Origin: Phytohabitans maris
GTDB lineage: Bacteria > Actinomycetota > Actinomycetes > Mycobacteriales > Micromonosporaceae
Assembly (NCBI RefSeq): GCF_031085175.1
Contig: NZ_JAVHUY010000004.1
Location: 248,001 to 312,000 of the forward strand
DNA: 64,000 nt
Direction of reading: 5' to 3'
The notes beneath the pieces were generated by a model. It searched no databases, had not been told where the DNA came from, and saw only the letters and a program-made list of their open reading frames with translations. A program made the translations under genes and the position numbers. Below are positions 1 to 7,530 of the stretch, piece after piece (the stretch's first letter is position 1; each line of letters starts with the position of its first letter).

Positions 1-754
1 GCCGGCACTCCCGCAGGATCCCGGCGACGCGGTCCGGCGTGAGGTACTCGTGCGGGGCCAGGACGGGCGCCAGGTCGGGGTCGGCGCGCGCCGCCCGCCA
101 GGCCCGCATCAGGTGTGCCGAGGTGGGGCTCCGCTCGGCCAGGAGCAGCCCGACGCGGCGGTGCCCCTGCTGGCACAGGTGCCGCACCGCGAGGTCCAGG
201 CCGTGCGCGTGGTCGGTGCGCACCCATTCGGCCGCCGTGCACCCGCGCGGCTCCCGCTCCAGGAGGATCGCCGGCAGCGCCAGCCGGTCCAGCCAGTCGG
301 GCAGCGCGGCGTCCGCGTCGAGTCCGGGCGCGAGCAGCAGCCCGTGTACCTCGCCGGCGTCGACCAGCCGGCCGACCTGGCGGCGGTCCTCGTCCGGGTC
401 GTAGCTGGAGCCGCGCAGCTGGATGGTGACACCCAGCGCGGCCGCCGCGGCCCGGGCCCCGGCCACGACCGGCGGCCAGTAGAAGTCGAGCGACGGGACC
501 ACCATGCCGATGGTGAACCGGATCGAGACCCGGCGGGGCTGGCCGACCGCCGGGCGGTGCGCCGGCAGGGTGGCGCCACCGTGCACTTTGGACACGAGGC
601 CACGCTCGGCGAGGGCGGCGATGTCCCGGCGGATGGTCAGCTCGCTGACGCCGAGCTCGCGGGCGAGGTCGCGGACGCGTACCGCGCCGTGCCCGCGCAG
701 CTCGGCGAGCAGCCGTTCCTGCCGCTGCGTCCCGAACAGTCGCTCAGTCGTCAC
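1..754 (-). CDS. DeoR-type HTH / LacI-type sensor transcriptional regulator (partial)
   Basis: The C-terminus is cut by the window edge; 251 codons are visible. The N-terminus carries a DeoR-like winged helix (residues about 10-55, including ELTIRRDIAAL and LVSKVHGG). A LacI/periplasmic-binding-type sensor follows, beginning GMVVPSLDFYWPPVVAGA. I chose GTG at 754 because AGGAG lies 8 bases upstream, overlapping the stop codon of kduD; GTG at 763 is an in-frame alternative. It is the last visible gene of the uronide operon. It is clearly paralogous to the regulator at 11653, sharing the SLD(F/Y)YWP and LRGSSYD segments. Such hybrids usually repress local sugar genes and are released by a sugar ligand; the ligand here is inferred to be a uronide derivative. 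Confidence 0.88.
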   Translation of the reverse strand, partial: MTTERLFGTQRQERLLAELRGHGAVRVRDLARELGVSELTIRRDIAALAERGLVSKVHGGATLPAHRPAVGQPRRVSIRFTIGMVVPSLDFYWPPVVAGARAAAAALGVTIQLRGSSYDPDEDRRQVGRLVDAGEVHGLLLAPGLDADAALPDWLDRLALPAILLEREPRGCTAAEWVRTDHAHGLDLAVRHLCQQGHRRVGLLLAERSPTSAHLMRAWRAARADPDLAPVLAPHEYLTPDRVAGILRECR

Positions 755-765
755 GACGGGCACTC

Positions 766-1530
766 CTAGCGGGCGAGCCAGCCTCCGTCCACGGCGAGGA
801 CGGAGCCGTGCACGTACCGGGCGGCGTCGGAGGCGAGGAAGACCACCGCACCCATGAGGTCTTCGGGTGTGCCCCAGCGGCCGGCCGGGATCCGTTCGCG
901 GATCGCGCGTTCCCGGTCCGGGTCGTCGCGCAGGACCATGGTCTGGTCGGTGGCGATGTAGCCGGGGGCGATCGCGTTGACGTTGACGCCCTCGGCGGCC
1001 CACTCGTTGGCCAGGGCCCGGGTGAGGCCGACGACGGCGTGCTTGGCCGCGGTGTACGACGGCACCCGCACGCCGCCCTGGTACGAGAGCATCGACGCCA
1101 CGTTGACGATCCTGCCGTGGCGCTGGCCGAGCATGACCCGCCCGGCCGCCTGGCACAGGTGGAACACCGCGTCCAGGTCGACCCGGAGCACCTGCGCCCA
1201 GTCCTCCGGCGGGTGCGCCACGGCGGCCGAACGGCGGATGAGGCCGGCGTTGTTGACCAGCACGTCGAGGCGGCCGAGCCCGGTGACCACCGCCTCGACG
1301 GCGTCGGCGAGCGCGTCCGGCCCGGCGGTGGCGAGGTCGCCGGGCACCACCAGCACCCGGCGGCCGAGCGCCTCGATCCGGGCGGCGGTGGCGGTGGGAC
1401 GGGTGCGGCCCAGCAGCGCGACGTCCGCGCCGGCCTCGGCGAGGGCGGTGGCGAGCGCCTGCCCGATGCCCCGGCCGCCGCCGGTGACCAGGGCGACGCG
1501 GCCGTCGAGGCGGAAGCTGTCCAGGACCAT
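766..1530 (-). CDS. kduD: KduD-type short-chain dehydrogenase (2-deoxy-D-gluconate 3-dehydrogenase family)
   Basis: 254 aa, the full length of a classical SDR. The NAD-binding glycine motif TGGGRGIG is at residues 16-23 and NNAG at 93-96; the catalytic residues are S146, Y159 and K163 (YTAAK). The C-terminal block NVNAIAPGYIATDQT ... RIPAGRWGTPEDLMG ... VDGGWLAR is characteristic of KduD. KduD reduces 2,5-diketo-3-deoxygluconate to 2-keto-3-deoxygluconate in the cytoplasm, downstream of the KduI isomerase. That fits its place 3 bp after the isomerase gene and next to GH88. The exact substrate is inferred from family and context. Confidence 0.9.
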   Translation of the reverse strand: MVLDSFRLDGRVALVTGGGRGIGQALATALAEAGADVALLGRTRPTATAARIEALGRRVLVVPGDLATAGPDALADAVEAVVTGLGRLDVLVNNAGLIRRSAAVAHPPEDWAQVLRVDLDAVFHLCQAAGRVMLGQRHGRIVNVASMLSYQGGVRVPSYTAAKHAVVGLTRALANEWAAEGVNVNAIAPGYIATDQTMVLRDDPDRERAIRERIPAGRWGTPEDLMGAVVFLASDAARYVHGSVLAVDGGWLAR

Positions 1531-1533
1531 CGG

Positions 1534-2358
1534 CTACAGCCCCACGCTGCGCAGGGTGGGCACGGTCTGCCCGACCCAGGCCAGGTCGGCGTCCTCGCGG
1601 GCGGCCTGGGTGCGCTGGGTGCCGGCCAGGAACCATAGGTAGTACGTGGTGTAGCCGGGCGCGCTGACCACCGTGTGGTACCCCTCGGGCATCATCTGGA
1701 CGCCGTGGTCGCGGACGGTGACGTTCTCCTCGTAGCCCTCGTCGGTGTAGACCCGGGAGATGCCGAACCCGCCGGGCCGGTCGACCCGGAAGTAGTACAT
1801 CTCCTCGTGCGCGGCCTCGGCGGGCAGGTCGTCGACCTTGTGGCGGTGCGGGGGATAGGTGCTCCAGTTGCCGGACGGCGTGTAGGTCTCGCCGACGATG
1901 AGCCGGGCGGCGGGCAGGTCCGGCTGGGCGATCTCGGTGAGGATCTGGTGGTACTTCCGGCCGAAGTTGGCCGCGCCCCACCGCCCGCTCGCCACCCGCT
2001 CGGGACCGATCACGTACGGCGCGGTGACCAGGTCGCTGGGGGCGCTGGGGAGCGCGACCTCCACCGCCGTGAGCGCCTCGACGGTGACCCGGGCGCCGGC
2101 CGGGACGTACACCGAGTGGGGCTTGCCGGCGAAGACGTCGGCGCGCCCGCCCACATCGGCGAACCGGTGACCGTCCACAGTGAACGACGCCGTGCCGCCG
2201 AGCACGACCGCGAGCGTCTCCCGGTCGCCGCAGTCGCCGGTCCAGGACTCGCCGGCCGGCAGCCTCAGCAGGGTCAGGTCGAGCAGCCGGCACGGGTTGA
2301 ACGGCAACGCGTTGAGGCCGTCCCGCGCCGGGATGTCGCAGTGGTACCGGTATTCCAT
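1534..2358 (-). CDS. KduI/IolB-family sugar isomerase
   Basis: 274 aa, bicupin of the KduI/IolB family. The likely metal ligands are H171 and H173 in PPHRHK, E185/E186 in HEEMYYF, and H228 in PEGYHTV. The C-terminal signature GYTTYYLWFLAG resembles IolB (5-deoxy-glucuronate isomerase) more than classical KduI. Lying between GH88 and kduD, it most likely isomerises 4-deoxy-5-keto-uronate released from unsaturated disaccharides; no inositol genes are nearby. Start ATG 2358 has GAAAGGG upstream. It lies 17 bp after the GH88 gene and 3 bp before kduD. Confidence 0.8.
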   Translation of the reverse strand: MEYRYHCDIPARDGLNALPFNPCRLLDLTLLRLPAGESWTGDCGDRETLAVVLGGTASFTVDGHRFADVGGRADVFAGKPHSVYVPAGARVTVEALTAVEVALPSAPSDLVTAPYVIGPERVASGRWGAANFGRKYHQILTEIAQPDLPAARLIVGETYTPSGNWSTYPPHRHKVDDLPAEAAHEEMYYFRVDRPGGFGISRVYTDEGYEENVTVRDHGVQMMPEGYHTVVSAPGYTTYYLWFLAGTQRTQAAREDADLAWVGQTVPTLRSVGL

Positions 2359-2375
2359 CGTGGCCCTTTCAGTAG

Positions 2376-3554
2376 TCACCAGGGACCGGTCCAGTCGGGG
2401 ACCGCGGCGCGGGTCAGCGCCTCCAGGTAGAAGTAGTCGCCCCACAGGGTGCCCTCGTCGACGCCGATGCCCTTCGGCTTGTCGTAGACGCCGTGCCGGA
2501 TCAGCGCGCCCGGGTGCCCGCCGGTGGCGTAGCCCGCCACGAGCGAGCGCAGGATCCGGGCCGCGGCCTCCCGGTACGTCTCGGCCAGCGCCGGGTCCGC
2601 GACGCTGCCGGCCAGCTCGGCCAGCCCGCACGCGGCGATCGCCGCCGCCGAGCTGTCCCGCTCCTGCCCGCTGCCGTCGGTGAAGACCAGGTCCCAGTAC
2701 GGGACGTGGTCGGCCGGCAGGTGGGCCAGGAGGTAGTCGGCGCAGGTCCGCGCCGCCGCGAGGAACGAGGGGTCACCGGTGTACCGGTGGTTGAGGGTGA
2801 AGCCGTAGACCGCCCAGGCCTGGCCCCGGGCCCAGCAGGAGTCGTCGGCGTGCCCCTGCTCGGTCTCGCCGCGCAGCGGGGCGCCGGTCTCCGGGTCCCA
2901 GTAGAACGTGTGGAACGTGGTGCCGTCCGGGCGCAGGATGTGCTCGCGCAGCTGGACGGTGTGCCGCAGCGCGATGGCCGGGTACCGCTCGTCGCCGCTG
3001 ACGTGGCCGGCCCAGTAGAGCAGCGGGGTGTTCATCAGGCTGTCGATGATGGTGCGGCCGCGCTGGCGGGGGTCGCCGAGGTCGCCCCAGGCCTGGATGA
3101 TGCCGGCCGCCGCGAGCACGCGGGTGGTCAGGTGCCCGGCGGCGGCCAGCGCCGCGTCCCGGGCCCGCCGGTCGCCGGCCCGGGTCGCCGCGGTGACGCA
3201 GGAGAGGGTGTACAGGAACCCGAGGTCGTGCGTGCCCAGGTCGACGCCGTCCCGCACCCTGTCGGCGAAGCTGTCCACATGCGACAGAGCCGCCCGGCGG
3301 TAGCGGTCGTCGCCGGTCAGGTCGTGCGCCAGCCAGAGCATCCCCGGCCAGAAGCTCGTGGTCCAGCCGACGTTGCCGCCGAGCGGCTGTCCCGCGTCCG
3401 GCGGCCGCAGCGGGTACCGGTCGCCGGCGGTGGTGTCCGCGGGGTACCGGTCGCCGTAGGTGTCGATGTTCGCGTCGATCGTGCGCAGCGCGGCGGTCAC
3501 CGCGCCGGCGATCGCCCCGGCGTCGGTACCGGGCCGAACCTCGATCCCCGTCAT
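2376..3554 (-). CDS. GH88 unsaturated glucuronyl hydrolase
   Basis: 392 aa, an (alpha/alpha)6-barrel typical of GH88, with no signal peptide, so cytoplasmic. D110 (THDLGFLY) and D171 (IIDSLMNTPLLYWA) align with the two catalytic aspartates known in unsaturated glucuronyl hydrolases. The DDSCWARGQAW block and the C-terminal GTLWGDYFYLEAL support the call. The enzyme hydrates the C4-C5 double bond of the non-reducing unsaturated uronic acid left by polysaccharide lyases, releasing the 4-deoxy-5-keto-uronate used by KduI and KduD. It sits downstream of the transporter in the same operon, so imported lyase products are the likely substrates. Confidence 0.9.
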   Translation of the reverse strand: MTGIEVRPGTDAGAIAGAVTAALRTIDANIDTYGDRYPADTTAGDRYPLRPPDAGQPLGGNVGWTTSFWPGMLWLAHDLTGDDRYRRAALSHVDSFADRVRDGVDLGTHDLGFLYTLSCVTAATRAGDRRARDAALAAAGHLTTRVLAAAGIIQAWGDLGDPRQRGRTIIDSLMNTPLLYWAGHVSGDERYPAIALRHTVQLREHILRPDGTTFHTFYWDPETGAPLRGETEQGHADDSCWARGQAWAVYGFTLNHRYTGDPSFLAAARTCADYLLAHLPADHVPYWDLVFTDGSGQERDSSAAAIAACGLAELAGSVADPALAETYREAAARILRSLVAGYATGGHPGALIRHGVYDKPKGIGVDEGTLWGDYFYLEALTRAAVPDWTGPW

Positions 3555-3612
3555 GGACGCTGTCCTCTCGTGTGTGCGAACGCCCGGTCAGGGCGTCGGG
3601 GGGCCTTCCGGG

Positions 3613-4311
3613 TCACCGGCCGGGGACCGGTGCGGGACCCGCCGGGCCCCGCCCCCGAAAGGGCTCCAGCGCGGGGCGCAGGGTGTAGCGGGTGTTCGCC
3701 CAGACCGCGTAGAGCAGCGGGGCCGCGGCCAGGCCGAGGCCGAGCGCGGGGCGGGCCGCCGTGAACTGGGCCAGCAGCGACAGGACCAGCAGCGAGACCC
3801 CGGTCAGGTACCAGCGGCGCACGCCCAGGTAGAGGCAGGCGCGGGCCACGTCGCGCAGCCGGGCGGCGGGGCGCTCGGCGATCGCCACCAGCCCGAGCAG
3901 CGCGGTGGCGGCGGTGAGGAGCGCGAGCACGGCCAGCACCGGCAGGGCGAGCGCGCCGATCCGGTGCCCCCACGCGGCGGCGGCGTCCACGCCGAGCACG
4001 ACCAGCGCGGCGGTGGCCGCGGCGGTCCAGAGCATCGCCGGCCGCGCGGTCGCCCGCCAGGTACGGGCGAACGTGCGCACCGCGCCGCCGCTCCGGCCGG
4101 CCGAGTAGCCGGACATGACCGCGAAGACGCCGCAGACGCCCGGCGCGCAGAGCGGGGCGGCCAGCGCCCAGAGCGGCCAGGAGCGGGCCGGGTCGGTGGT
4201 GAACGCGAGCAGCACCAGCGGCAGCCCGCCGAGCACCAGCAGCAGGTTGCTCACCAGCGCGACGTGTACGCCGTCGAAGACCGCGGCGAGGGTGTCGTGA
4301 CGTAGTCGCAT
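3613..4311 (-). CDS. DUF624 (YesL-like) integral membrane protein
   Basis: 232 aa with about five hydrophobic helices, including SNLLLVLGGLPLVLLAFTTD at residues 20-39 and the C-terminal ANTRYTLRPALEPF that typifies YesL/DUF624 proteins. This family accompanies CUT1 permeases and glycan-degrading enzymes in Gram-positive uronide and rhamnogalacturonan loci; its molecular role is unknown. It starts 3 bp after the permease stop, so it is in the same operon. It may assist transporter assembly or sensing, which is inference. Confidence 0.8.
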   Translation of the reverse strand: MRLRHDTLAAVFDGVHVALVSNLLLVLGGLPLVLLAFTTDPARSWPLWALAAPLCAPGVCGVFAVMSGYSAGRSGGAVRTFARTWRATARPAMLWTAAATAALVVLGVDAAAAWGHRIGALALPVLAVLALLTAATALLGLVAIAERPAARLRDVARACLYLGVRRWYLTGVSLLVLSLLAQFTAARPALGLGLAAAPLLYAVWANTRYTLRPALEPFRGRGPAGPAPVPGR

Positions 4312-4314
4312 GGG

Positions 4315-5217
4315 TCAGCCCTTCAGTCCGGTCGTGGCGATGCCCTCGACGAAGTACCGCTGCCCGAGCAGGAAGATGACCGCCACCGGCAGTACGGACA
4401 GGACCGAGCCGGTCATGATGAGCGCGTACTCGGCGTTGTACTGCGAGACGAACGTGTTCAGTCCGAGCTGGATGGTGCGCAGCTCGGGGCTGCGCAGGTA
4501 GATCAGCGGGCCGAGGTAGTCGTTCCAGGTGGTGACGAACGTGATGAGCGCCAGGCTGGCCAGCGCCGGCCGGGACAGCGGCAGCATGATCCGCCGGTAG
4601 ATGCCGAACTCGGTGAGCCCGTCCACCCGCGCCGACTCGCTCAGCTCCTCGGGGATCGTCTCGTAGAACTGCTTCATCAGGAACACGCCGAACGCGCCGA
4701 ACGCCTGGATCGCGACGATCGACCAGAGCGTGTTCGACAGGTGCAGCTTCGACATGAGCACGAACTGCGGGATCATGTACGACTGCCAGGGCACCGCGAT
4801 CGTGCCGACGTACGCCAGGAAGAGCACGTCACGGCCGGGAAAGCGGACCCGGGCGAAGCCGTACGCGGCGAAGCTGCCGGTGAGCACCTGAAGGGTGGTG
4901 ACGGCGACCGACAGCAGCAGCGTGTTGCCCAGCCAGGTGGTCATGTCCGAGCGCTGCCAGATGTCGGCGTAGTTGCGCCACACCACCGGGTCGGGCAGCC
5001 ACTTGATGGGGATCGTGAAGACGTCGTTGTTCGTCTTCAACGACGAGACCACCATCCAGTAGAACGGCAGCAGCAGCGCGGCCGCCGCCAGCACGAGCGC
5101 GGCGTAGCCGGCCACCCGCCACGCCCGGGTGGGGCGGCGCCGCGCGGTGGGGCGGCCGGGCAGGGTGAGGCCCGCCGGTGGGCGCACGTCGGTGGCGGTC
5201 GCCGAGTGGTTCGTCAT
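4315..5217 (-). CDS. CUT1 sugar ABC transporter permease (MalG/LacG type)
   Basis: 300 aa, six predicted membrane helices, beginning with a helix around residues 35-60 (AALVLAAAALLLPFYWMVVS). The cytoplasmic EAA loop EELSESARVDGLTEFGIYRR is present near residues 190-210. The start ATG 5217 overlaps the stop of the partner permease by four bases (ATGA). It is the second half of the membrane channel of the uronide importer. No ATPase gene is in the operon; in actinobacteria CUT1 systems are commonly energised by a shared MsiK-type ATPase encoded elsewhere. Confidence 0.93.
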   Translation of the reverse strand: MTNHSATATDVRPPAGLTLPGRPTARRRPTRAWRVAGYAALVLAAAALLLPFYWMVVSSLKTNNDVFTIPIKWLPDPVVWRNYADIWQRSDMTTWLGNTLLLSVAVTTLQVLTGSFAAYGFARVRFPGRDVLFLAYVGTIAVPWQSYMIPQFVLMSKLHLSNTLWSIVAIQAFGAFGVFLMKQFYETIPEELSESARVDGLTEFGIYRRIMLPLSRPALASLALITFVTTWNDYLGPLIYLRSPELRTIQLGLNTFVSQYNAEYALIMTGSVLSVLPVAVIFLLGQRYFVEGIATTGLKG

Positions 5218-6116
5218 CGCTCCACCCTCCGGTTGACCAGGAACTGGACGAGCGTGACGCCGAAGCAGATGGCGAACAGCACGATGGAGACGGCCGAGGC
5301 GTAGCCGAACTGGTTCTCCACGAAGCCCTTCTGGTAGACGTACTGGGACAGGACCAATGTGGACTGTCCCGGGCCGCCCTGGGTCATCACCAGGATGAGG
5401 TCGAAGACCTTGAAGCTCTCGATGGTGAGCATCACGGTGACGAAGAACGTCGTGTGCCGCAGCCCCGGCAGGGTCACGTTGACGAACCGTTGCCACGGGG
5501 TCGCGCCGTCGATCTGCGCGGCCTCGTAGAGCTGGGCCGGGATGGTCTGCAGCCCGGCGAGGAAGAGCAGCATGTAGTACCCCATGTACCGCCAGGTGCC
5601 GACGAGGATGACGGCCGGCATCGACCAGTCCGCCGACGTCGTCCAGCCCGGCGGGTTGTCGATCCCGACCCAGCGCAGGAACGCGTTCACCGGCCCGTAC
5701 TCGGGGCTGAAGAGCTGGTTCCAGACGACCGCGATCGCCACGATCGACGTGATGTACGGGAAGAACGCGACCGTGCGGAAGAACGCCACGCCGCGCAGCT
5801 TCCGGTTGAGCAGCAGCGCCAGCCCCAGCGCCGCCGCCATGGTCAGCGGGATGTGGAAGACCGTGTAGTAGACGGTGTTCTTCAGCGCGGTCCAGAAGCT
5901 CGCGTCGTTCCACATGCGACGGAAGTTCGCGGTGCCGGTCCACTCCGCCACGCCGAAGACGTTCCAGTTGGTGAAGGCCAGGTAGAACAGCGCGACGACG
6001 GGTACCAGCGTGAGCGCGGCGAAGCCGGCGAAGTTGGGCAGGATGAACGACCATCCGGCGACCGTGTTGCGCCACACCAGGCTCCGTCTGGGCCGAGGTC
6101 GCGACAGCGTTGCCAT
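5214..6116 (-). CDS. CUT1 sugar ABC transporter permease (MalF/LacF type)
   Basis: 300 aa, six membrane helices. A basic N-terminus is followed by GWSFILPNFAGFAALTLVPV, and the EAA-like loop AQLYEAAQIDGATPWQRFVN is near residue 205. It pairs with the permease at 4315. It follows the binding-protein gene across a 68-bp gap containing a strong hairpin (6150-6178), which may lower its expression relative to the binding protein. Confidence 0.93.
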   Translation of the reverse strand: MATLSRPRPRRSLVWRNTVAGWSFILPNFAGFAALTLVPVVALFYLAFTNWNVFGVAEWTGTANFRRMWNDASFWTALKNTVYYTVFHIPLTMAAALGLALLLNRKLRGVAFFRTVAFFPYITSIVAIAVVWNQLFSPEYGPVNAFLRWVGIDNPPGWTTSADWSMPAVILVGTWRYMGYYMLLFLAGLQTIPAQLYEAAQIDGATPWQRFVNVTLPGLRHTTFFVTVMLTIESFKVFDLILVMTQGGPGQSTLVLSQYVYQKGFVENQFGYASAVSIVLFAICFGVTLVQFLVNRRVER

Positions 6117-6149
6117 AGGACTCTCCAGGGGAACGTTCGGCGGTCGGGA

Positions 6150-6178
6150 GGCGGGTCCGGCGCCCGGCCGGACCCGCC
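6150..6178 (-). terminator. stem-loop between binding-protein and permease genes
   Basis: A perfect 12-bp stem (6150-6161 with 6167-6178) and a 5-base loop lie just past the binding-protein stop. No T-run follows, so it is more likely an attenuator or mRNA 3'-protection hairpin, as between malE and malF, than a full terminator. Confidence 0.6.
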
Positions 6179-6184
6179 GTCACC

Positions 6185-7486
6185 TCACTGGTTGAGGACC
6201 TCGTTCTTGGCGCGGTTCTGCGCCTCGTCGATGGCCGGGTCGAGGCCCGTGCTGCCGGACAGGATCGCCGAGTGGGTCTCGTTGAGGAGGTTCTGGAGGC
6301 CGGCGGTGTGCTTCGAGACCGGGTTCTCCACCTTGGTGTCGTGCTTGGCGTACGCGAACTTCGACAGATCGTCCTGCGGCACCCCGTCCAGCCCGAACAG
6401 CGTCTGGCTGACCGCGTCGGTGACCAGGGCCGGGGTGATGCCGATGCCGGCCAGCGCCTTGCCGGCCTCCTCCCCGGCGACGTACCCGAGGAACGCCTTC
6501 GCGGCGGCCTGCTCGGCCTTGCCGGCCTTGGGGTTGATGCCCAGCCCGGTCGGGTCGCCGAACGTGACCGGGGTGGCCGAGGTGCCGGTGGTCGACTTGT
6601 CGAACTGGGGCGCCGGGGCGATGCCCCAGTCGAACGTGTCGGCGTCGCCGCTGACCCGCTGCTTGAGCAGGGTCGCGATGTACCAGCTCCCCATCAGCAG
6701 CATCGCCGACTGCTGCTTGCCGAACTGCGCCTGGTAGGTGAGCTTGTTGGTGTTCGCGGTGCCGAACGTCGGCTGCGCGCCGGCCGCCTGCAGGTCCAGC
6801 GACCGCTGGTAGTAGGGCTTGAGGTAGGAGAAGTCGCCGGAGAGCAGGTCCGCGCCGGGGGTCTGGGCGAGCGCGAAGCCCTGCACGGTCGACTGGAAGA
6901 CGTGCTGGTACGCGCCGGTCGCCTTGCCGCCGGCCGCCTTGATGCCGGTGGTCAGCGCCTTGGCGGCGGCCGCGTAGTCGTCCCAGGTCCAGCTCCCGTC
7001 CGGCGGGGCGACCTTCGCCTTGGCGAACAGCTCCTTGTTGTAGTAGAGCACCCACGAGTCCTGCCGGTACGGGACCGCGTAGGTCTTGCCGTCGACCTGG
7101 TAGGCGCCGAGCGACGGGACCGAGGCGAGGCCGCCGGCGGTGTCCGAGACGTCGAGCAGTTGGCCCCCGCTCTGGTACGTGTAGAAGTTCTTGAGGTTCT
7201 TCAGCACGTACACGTCGGGCGCGGTGCCGGCGGCGAGGTCGGCGGTCATCTGCGTGTCGTAGTTGGTGGCATCGTACTCTTTGAGCTCGACCGTCACGTT
7301 CGGGTGGGCGGCGTGGAAGCCGTCGGCGAGCGTCTTGAACTCGGGCGTCGTCGACAGGCTCCAGCCGGCGAGGGTGATCGTCACCGGAGCGTTGGGGTCG
7401 GCTGGCTCGTCCTCGCCGCCGCAACCGGCGAGGACGAGCGCCAGCGCCGTGGCGGCGCCGACTACGGCAGGTATCGCGCGCTTCAT
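6185..7486 (-). CDS. extracellular sugar-binding lipoprotein of the uronide importer
   Basis: 433 aa. Signal peptide with lipobox LVLAGC gives a lipidated C22. The mature part has the family 1 solute-binding layout (ITLAGWS..., GTAPDVYVLKNLKNFY, YNKELFAKAKV). The start ATG 7486 has GGAGAAAGG upstream. It is the first transport gene after the DUF2264 gene and is followed by two permeases. The likely ligand is an oligosaccharide with an unsaturated uronic acid at its end, inferred from GH88/KduI/KduD in the same operon. Confidence 0.93.
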   Translation of the reverse strand: MKRAIPAVVGAATALALVLAGCGGEDEPADPNAPVTITLAGWSLSTTPEFKTLADGFHAAHPNVTVELKEYDATNYDTQMTADLAAGTAPDVYVLKNLKNFYTYQSGGQLLDVSDTAGGLASVPSLGAYQVDGKTYAVPYRQDSWVLYYNKELFAKAKVAPPDGSWTWDDYAAAAKALTTGIKAAGGKATGAYQHVFQSTVQGFALAQTPGADLLSGDFSYLKPYYQRSLDLQAAGAQPTFGTANTNKLTYQAQFGKQQSAMLLMGSWYIATLLKQRVSGDADTFDWGIAPAPQFDKSTTGTSATPVTFGDPTGLGINPKAGKAEQAAAKAFLGYVAGEEAGKALAGIGITPALVTDAVSQTLFGLDGVPQDDLSKFAYAKHDTKVENPVSKHTAGLQNLLNETHSAILSGSTGLDPAIDEAQNRAKNEVLNQ

Positions 7487-7506
7487 CCTTTCTCCTTCGG
7501 GTTCAG

Positions 7507-7524
7507 GGGCCCGGTGCCGGGCCC
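7507..7524 (-). terminator. hairpin between DUF2264 and binding-protein genes
   Basis: Perfect 8-bp GC stem (7507-7514 with 7517-7524) with a 2-base gap, in the 44-bp gap before the binding-protein start. It may be a processing or attenuation site; there is no T-run. Confidence 0.35.
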
Positions 7525-7530
7525 ACGCTG

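Noticed and set aside
50-769. Plus-strand reading frames opposite the first regulator
   Set aside because: The minus-strand frame gives a clear DeoR/LacI-type protein; the plus frames are GC-driven shadows.
1534-2358. Myo-inositol catabolism (IolB) assignment
   Set aside because: Sequence leans to IolB, but there are no other iol genes and the neighbours are GH88 and KduD, so a uronate isomerase role is more likely.
4315-6183. A 622-residue fusion of the two CUT1 permeases
   Set aside because: Upstream of 5217 the frame is a low-complexity shadow of the MalF-type permease; the genes are separate with an ATGA overlap.
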